Assembly: GCA_035630615.1 (NCBI GenBank)
Contig: DASQKI010000020.1
Span: 1-34,554, forward strand
Reading direction: 5' to 3'
DNA length: 34,554 nucleotides
Source: DATFRX01 sp035630615
GTDB lineage: Bacteria > Actinomycetota > Actinomycetes > Propionibacteriales > Nocardioidaceae
How positions within the stretch are numbered: the first letter of the stretch is position 1; each line of letters opens with the position of its first letter. A model generated the notes under the pieces. The model saw only the letters and a program-made list of their open reading frames with translations, was not told where the DNA came from and did not search any database. Position numbers and translations under genes: made by a program. This document shows positions 25,476 to 33,749 of the stretch, piece by piece.

Positions 25476-26435
25476 ATGCTGGGCTACCTGTTCCGGCGCA
25501 TCCTCCAAGGTGCGTTCGTGCTCTGGCTGGTCACGCTCGCCGTCTTCGGACTGTTCTTCCTCGTCCCCAACGACGTGGCGCGAACCCTCGCCGGCCGCCA
25601 GGCGACGCCACGCACCATCGCCCTGGTAGAGCAGCGACTCGGCCTCGATCAGCCGGCCTGGAAGCAGTTCGTGACGTTCCTCGGCCATGCGTTGCACGGT
25701 GATCTCGGCTACGACTACTACCACCAGGTGCCGGTGACCCACGTCCTCGCAGACGCGCTTCCGATCACGCTGTCGCTGGCCTGTGGAGCGGCTGTCTTGT
25801 GGATGGCGCTCGGCGTCTTCTCGGGGATCGTCTCCGCCGCGCATCCGCGGACGATCGCCGACCGTACGCTGACCGGCTTCGCGTTGTTCTTCTACTCGAT
25901 GCCGTCGTTCTTGCTGGGCCTTCTGCTGCTGTACCTGCTGTACTACCGGCTCACGCTGGCCGGACTGCACTGGTTCCCGCCGGGGGACTATGTGCCGTTG
26001 ACGCAGGATCCTTCGAGCTGGGCGCAGCATATGGCGCTGCCGTGGGTCACGCTTGCGTTGCTGCTGGCTGCGACGTACACCCGGCTCACTCGCGGCTCGA
26101 TGCTCGACGTGCTCGGCGAGGACTACATCCGCACCGCGAGGGCCAAGGGACTCGCCGAGCGCCGCGTTGTCTATCGCCATGCCCTGCGGAGCGCGTTGAC
26201 CCCGGTCGTGACGCAGTTCGGCATCGACCTCGGGCAGCTGATCGGAGGCGTCGTCGTGACCGAGACCGTGTTCAGCCTTCCCGGCCTGGGCAAGACCGCG
26301 ATCGACGCCATCGGCCAGCAGGACCTCCCGGTCATCGTGGGTGTTGTCCTCGTCGCTTCGGCGGCCGTCGTGGTCGCCAATATCGTCGTCGACCTCGCGT
26401 ACGCGGTGCTCGATCCGCGAGTGCGACTGGCCTGA
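25476..26435 (+). CDS. ABC transporter permease, DppB type
   Basis: This 319-aa permease starts MLGYLFRRILQGAFVLWLVT, the typical DppB entry helix, and has six membrane segments. The EAA loop reads TARAKGLAERRVVYRHALRS. The end is VDLAYAVLDPRVRLA, as in full-length family members. It starts 6 bases after the DppC stop, so the two are one operon. No ATPase genes (DppD/DppF) follow; the transporter would have to borrow ATPases encoded elsewhere, or the operon has lost them. Confidence 0.92.
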   Translation: MLGYLFRRILQGAFVLWLVTLAVFGLFFLVPNDVARTLAGRQATPRTIALVEQRLGLDQPAWKQFVTFLGHALHGDLGYDYYHQVPVTHVLADALPITLSLACGAAVLWMALGVFSGIVSAAHPRTIADRTLTGFALFFYSMPSFLLGLLLLYLLYYRLTLAGLHWFPPGDYVPLTQDPSSWAQHMALPWVTLALLLAATYTRLTRGSMLDVLGEDYIRTARAKGLAERRVVYRHALRSALTPVVTQFGIDLGQLIGGVVVTETVFSLPGLGKTAIDAIGQQDLPVIVGVVLVASAAVVVANIVVDLAYAVLDPRVRLA

Positions 26436-26445
26436 CGCGGCTTGC

Positions 26446-26477
26446 TCATCTTTCTCTCATCGACCGCGAGTCACGGT
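26446..26477 (+). promoter_or_regulatory. PrsW-like gene promoter: direct-repeat operator plus -10-like box
   Basis: TCATCTTTCTCTCATC at 26446-26461, 10 bases, then CACGGT at 26472-26477. It lies 10 bp past the end of the DppB-type gene. The predicted transcript would begin near 26484, about 46 bases before the ATG at 26530. The same arrangement precedes the binding-protein and response-regulator genes. Confidence 0.6.
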
Positions 26478-26529
26478 GGAGGCGACGCACCGGCTCGCCC
26501 GATACGTCGCCAGACCGCCGGAGGTGCCG

Positions 26530-27327
26530 ATGTCCGGTCGTACGCCGCCCGTACAGGCACCCCGGTGGCGGTCGGGGCTCGCCCAGGCCGCACCGACCGC
26601 ACCGGCTTGGCGGCGGCCGCCGGTCGATGGATCGGCGTACTCGTCGGCGGTGCCGCACTCTACGGCGGCGTGCTCTGGGCTATCTTGGTCGCGCGCGACT
26701 CGTTGTACTTCCCGACCCTGCTTCTCGTCGGAGCCGCCGTCGTGCCGGCGGCGTTCGTGACGTTCGTCAACGAGATCCGGCTGCCGTATCGGCTGTCGGC
26801 AGGGGTCGTGGCTACGGCGGCGGTGCTCGGCGCCGTGATCGGGTCGATCGTGGCCGGCCAGCTCGAATCACTAGCCCTTCGCGGTTTCGGATCGCTTCCG
26901 GCGATCCTGGTCGGGCTGATCGAGGAGTCGTCCAAGCTGGCGATCCCGGCGATGTTTCTGTTGTGGCGCCGTGCCCGCGCAGCCGACGGGATGCTGCTCG
27001 GTGTCACCGTCGGCAGCGGGTTCGCCGTCCTCGAGACCATGGGCTATGGCTTCGTCAGCCTGCTGGTGCACCAAGGCCACCTCGCGCCGGTCACGCGGCT
27101 GCTCGTCGCCCGAGCCGTCGCCGCGCCTGGTGGGCATGCCGCGTGGACCGGACTCGCCTGCGCCGCTCTGTTCGCGATCAGGGGCAGTCGTCGACCCGGC
27201 TGGGCATGGGCGCGCTTCGGTGAGCGGGGGTGCCTACCTCGTCATCGGCGCGGTCAGCTTCGCGGCGCTGATGGCCGTGACCTGGTGGCTGCGCCGACCG
27301 ATGCTTCGGGCCGACGCGACTGGGGAG
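26530..27327 (+). pseudogene. PrsW-family intramembrane protease, frame-broken
   Basis: GGAGGTG lies 3 nt before the ATG, which opens MSGRTPPVQAPRWRSGLAQA. The conserved body is in another frame from about 26620: GLIEESSKLAIPAMFLLW (EExxK), VLETMGYGFVSLLV and PGGHAAWTGLACAALF carry the PrsW acidic and histidine residues, with several membrane helices. Near 27220 sense returns to the first frame (GAYLVIGAVSFAALMAVTWW). The usual segment with a second conserved histidine before that last helix seems to be missing. A GTG at 26565 in the body frame would avoid the first shift but not the second. The C-terminus runs into the family A repeat without its own stop. It is likely non-functional, or two sequence errors are present. 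Confidence 0.65.
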
Positions 27328-27345
27328 GATCGCGCCAATCCGGTT

Positions 27346-27400
27346 TTGGCGCAGGGGTCCCCAGTGCCAATAGGTTCGTCGTGGGGGTCCCCCGCGCCAA
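27346..27400. terminator. inverted repeat between convergent genes (repeat family A, copy 2)
   Basis: TTGGCGCAGGGGTCCCC at 27346-27362 faces a mirror-image piece at 27384-27400 ending CCCGCGCCAA. It is related to the repeat after hppA. It separates the PrsW-like gene from the convergent sulfotransferase-like gene, so it again fits a two-way terminator. A small inner palindrome (GGGGTCCCC) is present in the left arm. Confidence 0.55.
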
Positions 27401-27408
27401 CGACACCG

Positions 27409-28533
27409 TCAGTCGTTGACGCGGCGCTTCAGCCACTCCTGGACGCCCCGCGGCAGTGCGCGGACCATGCCGCTGCGGCGGGCCCGGGCCACCATGGGGC
27501 TGCCGCCGCGGCCGGTCCAGTGCCGTCCGGCGCGCTCGGTGAGCAGCGCCGCGAGGGCATCGGCGGCAACGTCGAGCACCTCGGGGTCGGTGGGGGCCTT
27601 CTCCCGCGAGCCGAAGGACGGGCGCAGGTCGTTGAGGTCGCCGACGATGTCGACGCCGGACTCGGCGATCGCGGTGACTATTCGCTTGGCCTCCGACAGC
27701 AGCCAATCGCGCATCGACTCCGGTACGGTCGGCCGGGCGCCGGAGCCGAGTCCGATCAGGAACTCCTCGGCGAACCAGCCCTTGACGGTCGTCTCGTACG
27801 CCGGCCACGGCATCTGGTCGCCGAGCGCCCGGTTGACTCTCCGGAGCAGTTCTGTCTGGGGAAAGCCGAGTGACGTGTTCGTCGTCGGTCGCTCGGCGTC
27901 CGCGAGTTCGGGATCGATGTCGACCGTGGCCGCGATGCGCTCCCAGAGCAGCGTCGGCGGCGCCTCGGGCGGCGGAACCGTGACGAAGTGGAAGCGCTCG
28001 CGGGGGAGGTAGGCGCACCACCGGTCGGCGATCTCGGCGGCGTGCTGCTGGCGCCAGAACGTGTTCGCGACCCGACCGCGCCGCGGCTCGCGCGCCAAGC
28101 GGCGTACGTAGCGGTCGAACGGCACGGTGGCGTGGTTCTTGACGTACTCCTGCCACATCGCCGGAACCTGTCGTCCGAGGTCCCGTGCGGTGTAGAGGAC
28201 GTGGACTTCGTGCCCCGCGAACGACTCGACCGCTTCGGCGATGGTCTCGTCGGGTGCGCCGCACAAAAGCTCGTGGGAGATGACGACGCTGTCGCCGTCC
28301 CATTCGACAGCCTCGTCGACGAGGCGCAGCCAGCGGCCCTGCCAGTTCTCGTCGCGGTGGCCGCCGAAGGACATGCCGCGCAGGTCGACGACGGCCTCGA
28401 AGTGGGCCTCCGGGTAGCGCCCGGGGTAGAGCACTCCGGCGTCGGCGAGCCGGCCGCGGTGATCGAACAACACGCTCTGCAGGTACGTGGTGCCGGTTTT
28501 CGGTGCCCCGATGTGGAGGTAGATCCGCGGCAT
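27409..28533 (-). CDS. sulfotransferase-like protein
   Basis: The 374-aa protein starts MPRIYLHIGAPKTGTTYLQS. The GAPKTGTT loop is the 5'-phosphosulfate-binding motif of PAPS-dependent sulfotransferases. A later stretch, HEVHVLYTARDLGRQVPAMW, fits the 3'-phosphate-binding segment with its Arg and a downstream WQEYVK helix. This 'sulfotransferase-like, GAPKTGTT' group is common in actinobacteria with unknown acceptors, probably glycans or lipids. The C-terminal tail is basic (MVARARRSGMVRALPRGVQE). It is a single gene, convergent with the PrsW-like gene; its stop codon lies 9 bases past the family A repeat. Confidence 0.82.
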   Translation of the reverse strand: MPRIYLHIGAPKTGTTYLQSVLFDHRGRLADAGVLYPGRYPEAHFEAVVDLRGMSFGGHRDENWQGRWLRLVDEAVEWDGDSVVISHELLCGAPDETIAEAVESFAGHEVHVLYTARDLGRQVPAMWQEYVKNHATVPFDRYVRRLAREPRRGRVANTFWRQQHAAEIADRWCAYLPRERFHFVTVPPPEAPPTLLWERIAATVDIDPELADAERPTTNTSLGFPQTELLRRVNRALGDQMPWPAYETTVKGWFAEEFLIGLGSGARPTVPESMRDWLLSEAKRIVTAIAESGVDIVGDLNDLRPSFGSREKAPTDPEVLDVAADALAALLTERAGRHWTGRGGSPMVARARRSGMVRALPRGVQEWLKRRVND

Positions 28534-28854
28534 AGGGCGATCCTAGGGCCGGGCGTGGAAGCCGACACGATCAACGGCGCGCGACCCGCCGAACTAAGTC
28601 TGTTCTGCCCTGATATTCAGACCCTTTAGCGGATGATCCTGTCGAAATCTGATTACAACCAAGGGCTGGATCGACTCCCACACCAAGTACTCCGACGTGG
28701 TCGTGCCAGACCGAGATCGTCGTCGCTTGTTCGGGCGGGGGCGTGACCCTGCCGGGAGTTAAGGTTTTCAGACCGGAAGTGGCGTCTGGATCGGACGGCT
28801 AGGGGAGCGTTCGGTCGGACTTCCGGGATTCGCGGAGTTACCGAGGGGGTTCCG
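28534..28854. other. intergenic region before the split WXG-like gene
   Basis: These 321 bases lie between two divergently oriented genes. I see no gene with a ribosome site and family resemblance. A short rightward frame containing ITTKGWIDSHTKYSDVVVPD near 28645-28705 reads somewhat like protein but has no start signal. Base composition dips near 28600-28660, which would suit promoters. GAGGGGG precedes the ATG at 28855. Confidence 0.4.
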
Positions 28855-28906
28855 ATGCTCGACGGCGGCGGTGGCGGCGGCGCGTCGCCAGGCGGACCTT
28901 TCGGCT
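28855..28906 (+). pseudogene. 5' end of the WXG-like/HExxH protein gene, cut off by IS110
   Basis: An ATG with GAGGGGG 5 nt upstream opens MLDGGGGGGASPGGPFG, a glycine-rich lead-in. At 28905-28906 (CT) the insertion element begins. Joining this CT to the sequence after the CT at 30348-30349 gives the in-frame continuation YDATPGTIYSHAGA. The fit of frame and sense is the evidence that the two pieces were one gene. Confidence 0.65.
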
Positions 28907-28917
28907 CCCTTCTGTTG

Positions 28918-30117
28918 TCAACCGGCTGGTGTGAGTGGCCTCTTCCGGGTTGGAGGGGTCGGGCGTAGCGTCGTGGGTGCGGGTCCGGGAAGTGGCCGAT
29001 CCGAAGTGTCGATGTGCGGGTGAGAGTCGACCGCGCTGGATTCTTGAGTCGCCCCGCAGTGCCCTCCCGGGCCCGTGCCGGTGTCGTGGTCGGCAGCGTG
29101 CTGCGCGTCGGCGACAAGTTGGCGGTAGACCGCGTCGGAGATGCGGCGTTTCAGGCAGCGCATGGCTTCCAGGGGCTTCTTCCCGTCGACGCGTTTGCGT
29201 TGGTAGTAGCCGCGGCCGACGGGGTCGTGACGGAGCTGGGTGACCGCGGCGATATGAATCATGTGGTTGACCCGGCGGTTGCCGGCCCGGGACAGCCGGT
29301 GTCGGTTCTGCTCGCCCGAGGACGCGTCAAGGGGTGCGGTGCCGGTCCAGGACGCGAACCGGTTCCGGTCGGCGAACCGGGCCACGTCGCCGACGTCGGC
29401 GAGGATCCGGGCGGCGACCACGGGTCCGACGCCAGGGATGTTCATGAGTCGCGACTGCCGCGCGAGGACCATGGTCTTGAGTTCGGCGGTGGCCTTCTTG
29501 ATCTTCGCTTCGACCGCGACCAGCTCGGCGAGCTCCTCGGCCGCGATGCGGCGTCGGGTCTTCCCGGCGATGTCGCGGGGGCGCACAGACGCGAGCATCG
29601 CCCTGGCTTGGCCAGTGGTGATGTCGCGTTTCGCCTGGCCCGGCAGTAATTCGGCCAGCAGCGCTTGGAGCCGGTCGACGGTCTGGACCCGTCGCCGGGT
29701 GAGTGCTTCGCGTCGGTCGGTGAGCATCCGTAGCGCCTCGAGTTCGCCGTCGACCTGCAGCACCCGCAGGGTCGGGGTCCGGGCCGCGACCACGGCGACC
29801 GCGTGCGCATCGCGGGCGTCGGTCTTGCGGTTGTGCCCGCTGTCGAACAACCGAACCCGGGCAGCGAGCTTCGCGGGAACGTCGACGACGTGTTCGCCCG
29901 CCTCCAGCAGCCGCTGCGCGAGCGGACGGCCGACACCGTTGGCGCCCTCCACCGCCCAGACCCGCTCTGGCCAGTTCTTCACATACCTTCGCATCGCCGC
30001 GTACCCGGCCTGGTCGGTGGTGAAGCGACCCGCCCCGAGCAGCTGCTCCTCACCGTCGATGACCTCGATCGTGGCCGAAAGCTTGTGGGGATCAACCCCG
30101 ATGATGACCTGCTCCAT
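28918..30117 (-). CDS. IS110-family DEDD transposase
   Basis: The 399-aa recombinase has an N-terminal RuvC-like DEDD domain: Asp9 in IIGVDPHK, Glu57 in VWAVEGANG, and Asp100/Asp103 in RKTDARDA. A coiled-coil linker follows (about 195-220), then a Tnp_20 domain with MNIPGVGPVVAARILADVGD. The serine-bearing stretch TAPLDASSGEQNRHRLSRAG (Ser266/267 region) gives the catalytic nucleophile. All key residues are present, so it may be active. GGGAG lies 8 nt before the ATG. Family members are guided to their target by a bridge RNA. The Pro/Thr-rich tail is common in actinobacterial members. Confidence 0.93.
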   Translation of the reverse strand: MEQVIIGVDPHKLSATIEVIDGEEQLLGAGRFTTDQAGYAAMRRYVKNWPERVWAVEGANGVGRPLAQRLLEAGEHVVDVPAKLAARVRLFDSGHNRKTDARDAHAVAVVAARTPTLRVLQVDGELEALRMLTDRREALTRRRVQTVDRLQALLAELLPGQAKRDITTGQARAMLASVRPRDIAGKTRRRIAAEELAELVAVEAKIKKATAELKTMVLARQSRLMNIPGVGPVVAARILADVGDVARFADRNRFASWTGTAPLDASSGEQNRHRLSRAGNRRVNHMIHIAAVTQLRHDPVGRGYYQRKRVDGKKPLEAMRCLKRRISDAVYRQLVADAQHAADHDTGTGPGGHCGATQESSAVDSHPHIDTSDRPLPGPAPTTLRPTPPTRKRPLTPAG

Positions 30118-30349
30118 GTGTGGGCTCCCGCCTGCACTGTGCCGATAGGGACGGCGAGGCGGGCAGTGCTACTACGAGCAGAGCAGTCCCTTCTTGAGCC
30201 ACGCCCCGTCACGGCGCCCGGCGGGCTGCAGACCGAAAGTGAGCCACACCCGCACACGAGTGGGCAGCCCAATAGAGAGCAAACCCGCCGAGCGCCTGGA
30301 CCGAGTCTGGCCCGACACCGATCCTGCAGGAATCCTCTAGTAGCCCACT
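30118..30349 (-). ncRNA. candidate bridge RNA region of the IS110 element
   Basis: This non-coding end lies upstream of the transposase. Read on the transposase strand it contains, in order: CTTTCGG (30239-30233), the same 7-mer as the target flank at 28898-28904 directly beside the CT core; AGAAGGGA (30194-30187), identical to the element's short end at 28913-28906; and TAGTAGC (30174-30168), the complement of the long end as read on that strand (30338-30344). A target loop first and a donor loop second is the order known for IS621-type bridge RNA. A 7-bp CCCGCCT/AGGCGGG stem follows. Exact RNA ends are not known. Confidence 0.6.
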
Positions 30350-31962
30350 ATGACGCGACTCCGGGCACGATCTACTCGCACGCGGGCGCGATCACCAAAC
30401 AGGCCGGCGACGTGACGACGCTGCAGGGCGGCATCACATCCACGCATCGCGCGGCGGAGACCGGTGTCGCCGGGCTGCTCTCCGGGCCGATGAAGGCGTC
30501 GCCACGGCCGGTCAAGAACAACGCCGCCCAAGTGATGCGGGCCGCGCTCGTCGGTGGTGCCTGTGTGACGTACTTCGGCAACGGGGTCTCCACGTTTGAC
30601 CGCGGCGTCGACAAGCTCAACTCGGAGTACGCCACTGCGGCCGCTGGCCACTTCGGTGTGAGCTCGACCGATTCGTCGGGCAAGGCGAAGCCCGAGGCGA
30701 CACTCACTGATGACGTGGCCGACGCCAAGGCCGGCAAGCTCGCCGAGCTGAAGAAGCGCTACGCCGGGTTGGAGAAGAAGCTCGACGGCGAGGCGTCCAA
30801 GACTGCCACGATGCTCGAGAAGGGCCCGAACGACGAGAAGACGATCCTCAACCTTCTCGGCACCGGAGCGCTCTCGGTGACGGCGATCCCGGCCTTCCCT
30901 AGGGTCGACATCTCGAAGTCACCCGACGCACAGCGCAAGCTGCTCGAATATCTCCGAAAGCATCCGGACGAGCTGCTCAGTCCACCGGCCTGGCTGCAGA
31001 AGCTGATCGCGGCCCAGCCGTACGAGTTCCAGGTCAAGGTCAAGGTCGAGCAGCGGATGGAGCAGTTGCGCCGGAAGGGCCTGCTCGAGGGTCCGAACCC
31101 TGGTGGCTACTACGAGGAGTGGATCCGCAACACGATCGAGAACGGTGTGCCGATCGAGACCGTCATCTCCATCGCCCGCGACCATGACATCCGGCCGGAC
31201 GACTTCAAGGTGCTCGACGGCCTGAAGCGGATCGAAGACGGCGACGGCAAGTCGTTCTTCCTGCTCGACACCGATATGACGGGCGACGAGGCCCGCCGAG
31301 CGGTGTTGATGACCTACATCCTCAACGCGGGCACCGACTACTCGGGCGGCGACTTCAGGCCCGAGGCCTACAGCTCGGCCGAGGTGCAGCGGATCATCGA
31401 CCGCCAGCTGCAAAACAGCTGGACCTACGACGACGATGTCGCCTTCGTCCACTCCCACGGCGGCCGGCTCGTCGCGACCCCGAACGGGATGCTGATAGGG
31501 GCCGGCGGCGACGAGCTCATCGACGCGTTCAGCACGGCTGGTGGGACGACCTGGGGCGACACGTTCATGCTCAACGAGAACGACGTCGAAGATCCGGAGC
31601 AGCGGCTCGAGGAGATCATCCGATCCAGCTACGCACCGGAGTCCACGTCGCTCGACCTCGACCGACTGCTGCACCATGAGGAGCGGCACTCGCGGCAGTG
31701 GGCGCACTACGGGCATGACGAATACATCGCGCGCTACGCCTGGGCGGTCGTCACCAGTCACGGCGACGGCTGTCTCAACCGATACGAGGAAGACGCCGGC
31801 CCGTCCGACGGCGGCTACGACTGCGACCACCCCGAGCCCAACCCAAGGCCGGGTCCCTCGCCGTCGGCACCACCCGACACGGGCGACCACGGCGACTCCC
31901 ACGACGAGACTCCGAGGCCGAGCCCAACTCCGGGTCCGTCGCCGGTACCGCCGCCGCGGTAA
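30350..31962 (+). pseudogene. 3' part of a WXG-like/HExxH secreted-effector-like protein
   Basis: About 537 codons continue the gene opened at 28855. The first 110 residues (ATPGTIYSHAGAITKQAGDV, then an Ala/Gly-rich helical hairpin with TYFGNGVSTFDRGVDKLNSE) look like a WXG100-type ESX-secretion N-domain. A charged coiled segment and a long middle domain follow. Near the C-terminus lies DRLLHHEERHSRQWAHYGHD, whose HEERH (31675-31689) fits a zinc-metallopeptidase HExxH motif. The tail is Pro/Ser-rich. The layout suggests a polymorphic-toxin or type VII-secreted protein; that is inference. Upstream of the break there is now only IS110 sequence, so it lacks its start. Confidence 0.6.
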
Positions 31963-31998
31963 GGCTATACTCCCGCTATTGCGCTTACCGGGAGTGCC

Positions 31999-32517
31999 AT
32001 GGAGACGAGCGGATACCGGGTCGACGGCGCCGGCACGGCGGCGGCCATGGTCAACGCGGTCACGACGGGCGGTGGGCTCCCAGACGCCGGTCTCGCCGAA
32101 CTCCTCGCGACGCACCGCTATCTCGTCGACCGGCTGTCCACCGCGGAGGCGGAGCGCCTGCGGGACTGGGCGCGGCGGCTTCGCCCTGCGTTCGACGGCG
32201 TTGAGGTAGTCGCGCTGCTCAACCGGTTGCTTGGAGAGGTGCCGCTGCAGCCGCACATCTCCGACCACGGGCTGGGCCCGCATCTGCACTACGGTGGGCC
32301 GGGCGCGGGCCTCGTCGACAGGGTCCGGGCCAACACGGTGTTCGGGCTGGCGCTGGTCGTCTGCGAGCATGGTGCCGACCGGCTAGGTCGCTGCCGGGCC
32401 GCCGGCTGCGACCGGGTCTACGTCGATGTGCAGCGGGGACCGCGCCGCCGGTACTGCTCGCGGGCCTGCCAAAACCGCAGCTCCGTCGCGGCTTTCCGGG
32501 CCCGGCGCGCCTCCTGA
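31999..32517 (+). CDS. CGNR zinc-finger family protein (regulator-like)
   Basis: The 172-aa protein has an N-terminal helical region with LRDWARRLRPAFDG (ABATE-like stress domain, shortened compared with usual members), and a C-terminal CGNR zinc finger at about 133-165: GRCRAAGCDRVYVDVQRGPR followed by RYCSRACQNRSSVAAFR. Four cysteines can bind zinc. Such proteins are thought to be transcription factors. GGGAG lies just before the ATG. It ends 3 bases before the GTG of the MFS transporter gene; CGNR/MFS pairs are common and suggest it controls the transporter. Confidence 0.88.
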   Translation: METSGYRVDGAGTAAAMVNAVTTGGGLPDAGLAELLATHRYLVDRLSTAEAERLRDWARRLRPAFDGVEVVALLNRLLGEVPLQPHISDHGLGPHLHYGGPGAGLVDRVRANTVFGLALVVCEHGADRLGRCRAAGCDRVYVDVQRGPRRRYCSRACQNRSSVAAFRARRAS

Positions 32518-32520
32518 GCC

Positions 32521-33705
32521 GTGGCTTGTCGGACGCCACGCGCCACCCTCGTCGTGTTCACGGCGACGGCTCTGCTGCTCCAGTCGACGTGGTTTTCCGC
32601 GACCGCGGTGATCCCGCAGGTGCGCGCGGAGTGGCAGCTCTCGGCCGATGCCGTCGCGTGGCTGACGATCGCGGTGCAGTGGGGCTTCGTCACCGGCGCG
32701 CTGCTCTCGGCAGCGTTCACCGTCGCCGACGCGGTCGCTCCGACCCGGCTGATCTTCCTGTGTTCGCTGGGGGCGGCCGGCGCCAACCTGCTGCTCCTGG
32801 TCACGCAGGGGGTCGGCCTCGGCGTCACGGCCCGGTTCGCGACCGGCTTCTTCATCGCGGGGGTCTACCCGCCCGCGCTCAAGCTGATCTCCACGTGGTA
32901 CCGGCACGGCCGGGGCGCGGCGCTGGGCCTTCTCGTGGGCGCGTTGTGCGTCAGCCAAGGCGTGCCGCACCTGGTGAACGGCCTAGGTGGACTGGACTGG
33001 CGGTTCGTCATCGTGACCACGTCGGTCCTCACCGTCGTCGGCGGTGTGATCACCCTGACCGTCGTCGCGGAGGGTCCGTTCCCGTTCCCGGCTGCGGTGT
33101 TCGACCCGCGGAAGGTCCGGGCGGTGTTGCGCGACCGCAGAACCCGTCTCGCCATGATCGGCTACCTGTGCCACATGTGGGAGTTGTACGCCGCATGGGC
33201 TTGGTTCCTCGTCTTCTTCACCGCGGCGCTGTACCGGCGTGGAGTGGACGACCCGGTCTTTGCTGCGCACATCACGTTCGCGTTCTTCGCCGTCGGCGGC
33301 CTCGCCAACTGGAGCGGCGGGGCGGTGGGCGACCGGATCGGCCGGGAGCGCACCGCGATTGCCATGATGGCCGTGTCTGGCACCTGTGCTGCCACGATCG
33401 GATTGCTGATGACGGCCCCCTTGTGGCTTCTCATCGGGGTGAGCCTTGTGTGGGGCTACAGCGTCGTCGGTGACTCCACGCAGTTCACCACGCTTGTCAC
33501 GGAGCTGGCCGACCAAAGCTACGTCGGCACGGCGCTCACCGTGCAGATGGCGCTCGGGTTCCTGCTGACGGGCGCGACGATCTGGCTCGTCCCCGCCGTC
33601 GAGCAGGCCGTCGGCTGGCACTGGGCGCTCGCTGTGCTGGCGGTCGGGCCGCTCGCCGGCATCGTCGCGATGCGCCGCCTGCTTGACGCTAGGGCGGCCG
33701 CCTGA
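32521..33705 (+). CDS. MFS transporter
   Basis: The 394-aa permease starts at a GTG. It has about 12 hydrophobic segments. The loop after helix 2 and the helix 4 region (TARFATGFFIAGVYPPALKL) fit the nitrate/cyanate-type or general drug-efflux MFS fold. A repeat of the loop motif occurs in the second half (GDRIGRERTAIA). No substrate can be assigned from sequence. It is co-transcribed with the CGNR gene 3 bases upstream. Confidence 0.88.
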   Translation: MACRTPRATLVVFTATALLLQSTWFSATAVIPQVRAEWQLSADAVAWLTIAVQWGFVTGALLSAAFTVADAVAPTRLIFLCSLGAAGANLLLLVTQGVGLGVTARFATGFFIAGVYPPALKLISTWYRHGRGAALGLLVGALCVSQGVPHLVNGLGGLDWRFVIVTTSVLTVVGGVITLTVVAEGPFPFPAAVFDPRKVRAVLRDRRTRLAMIGYLCHMWELYAAWAWFLVFFTAALYRRGVDDPVFAAHITFAFFAVGGLANWSGGAVGDRIGRERTAIAMMAVSGTCAATIGLLMTAPLWLLIGVSLVWGYSVVGDSTQFTTLVTELADQSYVGTALTVQMALGFLLTGATIWLVPAVEQAVGWHWALAVLAVGPLAGIVAMRRLLDARAAA

Positions 33706-33749
33706 GACCTCGGCGGTCTGCGGGACGAGTACGACGGCTGAGCGTAGGC

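Larger units (their letters stand above)
28907..30349 (-). mobile_element. IS110-family insertion sequence, about 1443 bp
   Basis: The element is bounded by CT at both ends (28905-28906 and 30348-30349) and has no terminal inverted repeats, as is usual for IS110. It has a very short end after the transposase (11 bp) and a long one (about 232 bp) before it, the layout of the IS110 subgroup that carries its guide RNA upstream of the transposase. The ends were set by restoring the interrupted reading frame and are supported by guide-like matches in the long end. Confidence 0.8.

Noticed and set aside
27409..28629. Rightward frames across the sulfotransferase gene
   Set aside because: They are shadows of a well-supported gene with a GAPKTGTT motif on the other strand.
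28629..28742. Short rightward frame from the ATG at 28629 in the gap before the WXG-like gene
   Set aside because: No ribosome site, arginine-rich low-sense tail and no recognisable family.
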